Position numbers and translations under genes: made by a program. Below the pieces are notes generated by a model. The model saw nothing but the letters and a program-made list of their open reading frames with translations, did no database searches and had not been told where the DNA came from. Source: Pseudomonadota bacterium (GTDB lineage Bacteria; Pseudomonadota; Gammaproteobacteria; Burkholderiales; JABEVD01). Taken from it: DNA of 12,884 bases. How positions within the stretch are numbered: position 1 is the stretch's first letter; each line of letters begins with the position of its first letter. Shown here piece by piece: positions 12,883 to 12,884 of the stretch. The stretch covers positions 1 through 12,884 of the forward strand of contig JAJZPK010000053.1 of NCBI GenBank assembly GCA_021811205.1, read 5' to 3'.

Positions 12883-12884
12883 AT

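Noticed and set aside
1..12884. CRISPR arrays, tRNA genes, insertion sequences or phage genes
   Set aside because: No regularly spaced repeats, cloverleaf sequences, transposase-like frames or terminal inverted repeats with target duplications were seen.

Overview
The window reads like chromosomal DNA of a Gram-negative proteobacterium, most likely a betaproteobacterium of the Nitrosomonadales or Gallionellaceae kind. This is an inference from family content: an outer-membrane DUF3034-type protein, a DUF2934 protein, a true Fe-S Fnr and a PreP-like M16 protease, with moderately high GC and good AGGAG ribosome binding sites. No database search was possible. I saw no tRNA, rRNA, CRISPR array, insertion sequence or phage gene.

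Region 1 (1-4099, all minus strand) is a tightly packed five-gene operon. In transcription order it encodes a 'thermostable hemolysin' family (GNAT-like) protein, an acyl-adenylating ligase, a heme-oxygenase-like diiron protein of the CADD/PqqC/TenA type, a short-chain dehydrogenase, and a secreted TPR protein cut by the left edge. Neighbouring genes overlap by 1, 17, 17 and 4 bases. The set looks like a small pathway that activates a carboxylic (probably fatty) acid, oxidises it at a diiron centre and reduces the product. The product is unknown, and this is the most interesting part of the window.

Region 2 (4100-6620) starts with a 325-base non-coding stretch holding two perfect 15-base palindromes. 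A membrane fatty acid desaturase (minus) and a DUF3034-like outer-membrane protein (plus) follow, transcribed divergently. Between them lies a perfect Fnr box, placed about 40 bases upstream of a plausible start site on each side. A strong terminator follows the outer-membrane gene.

Region 3 (6617-11724) holds a 54-residue one-helix membrane protein, a large presequence-protease-like M16 metallopeptidase, exonuclease I (sbcB) and a cytochrome b561-type membrane protein. The last two are joined by a TGATG stop/start overlap. The protease and sbcB genes converge and overlap by 11 bases.

Region 4 (11725-12884) holds a small DUF2934 protein with a basic Lys/Ala/Thr-rich tail, and an Fnr regulator carrying all four Fe-S cysteines and the ExxSR recognition helix. 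The Fnr encoded here is the obvious candidate to read the perfect box at 5591-5604. A weaker box lies just upstream of fnr itself.
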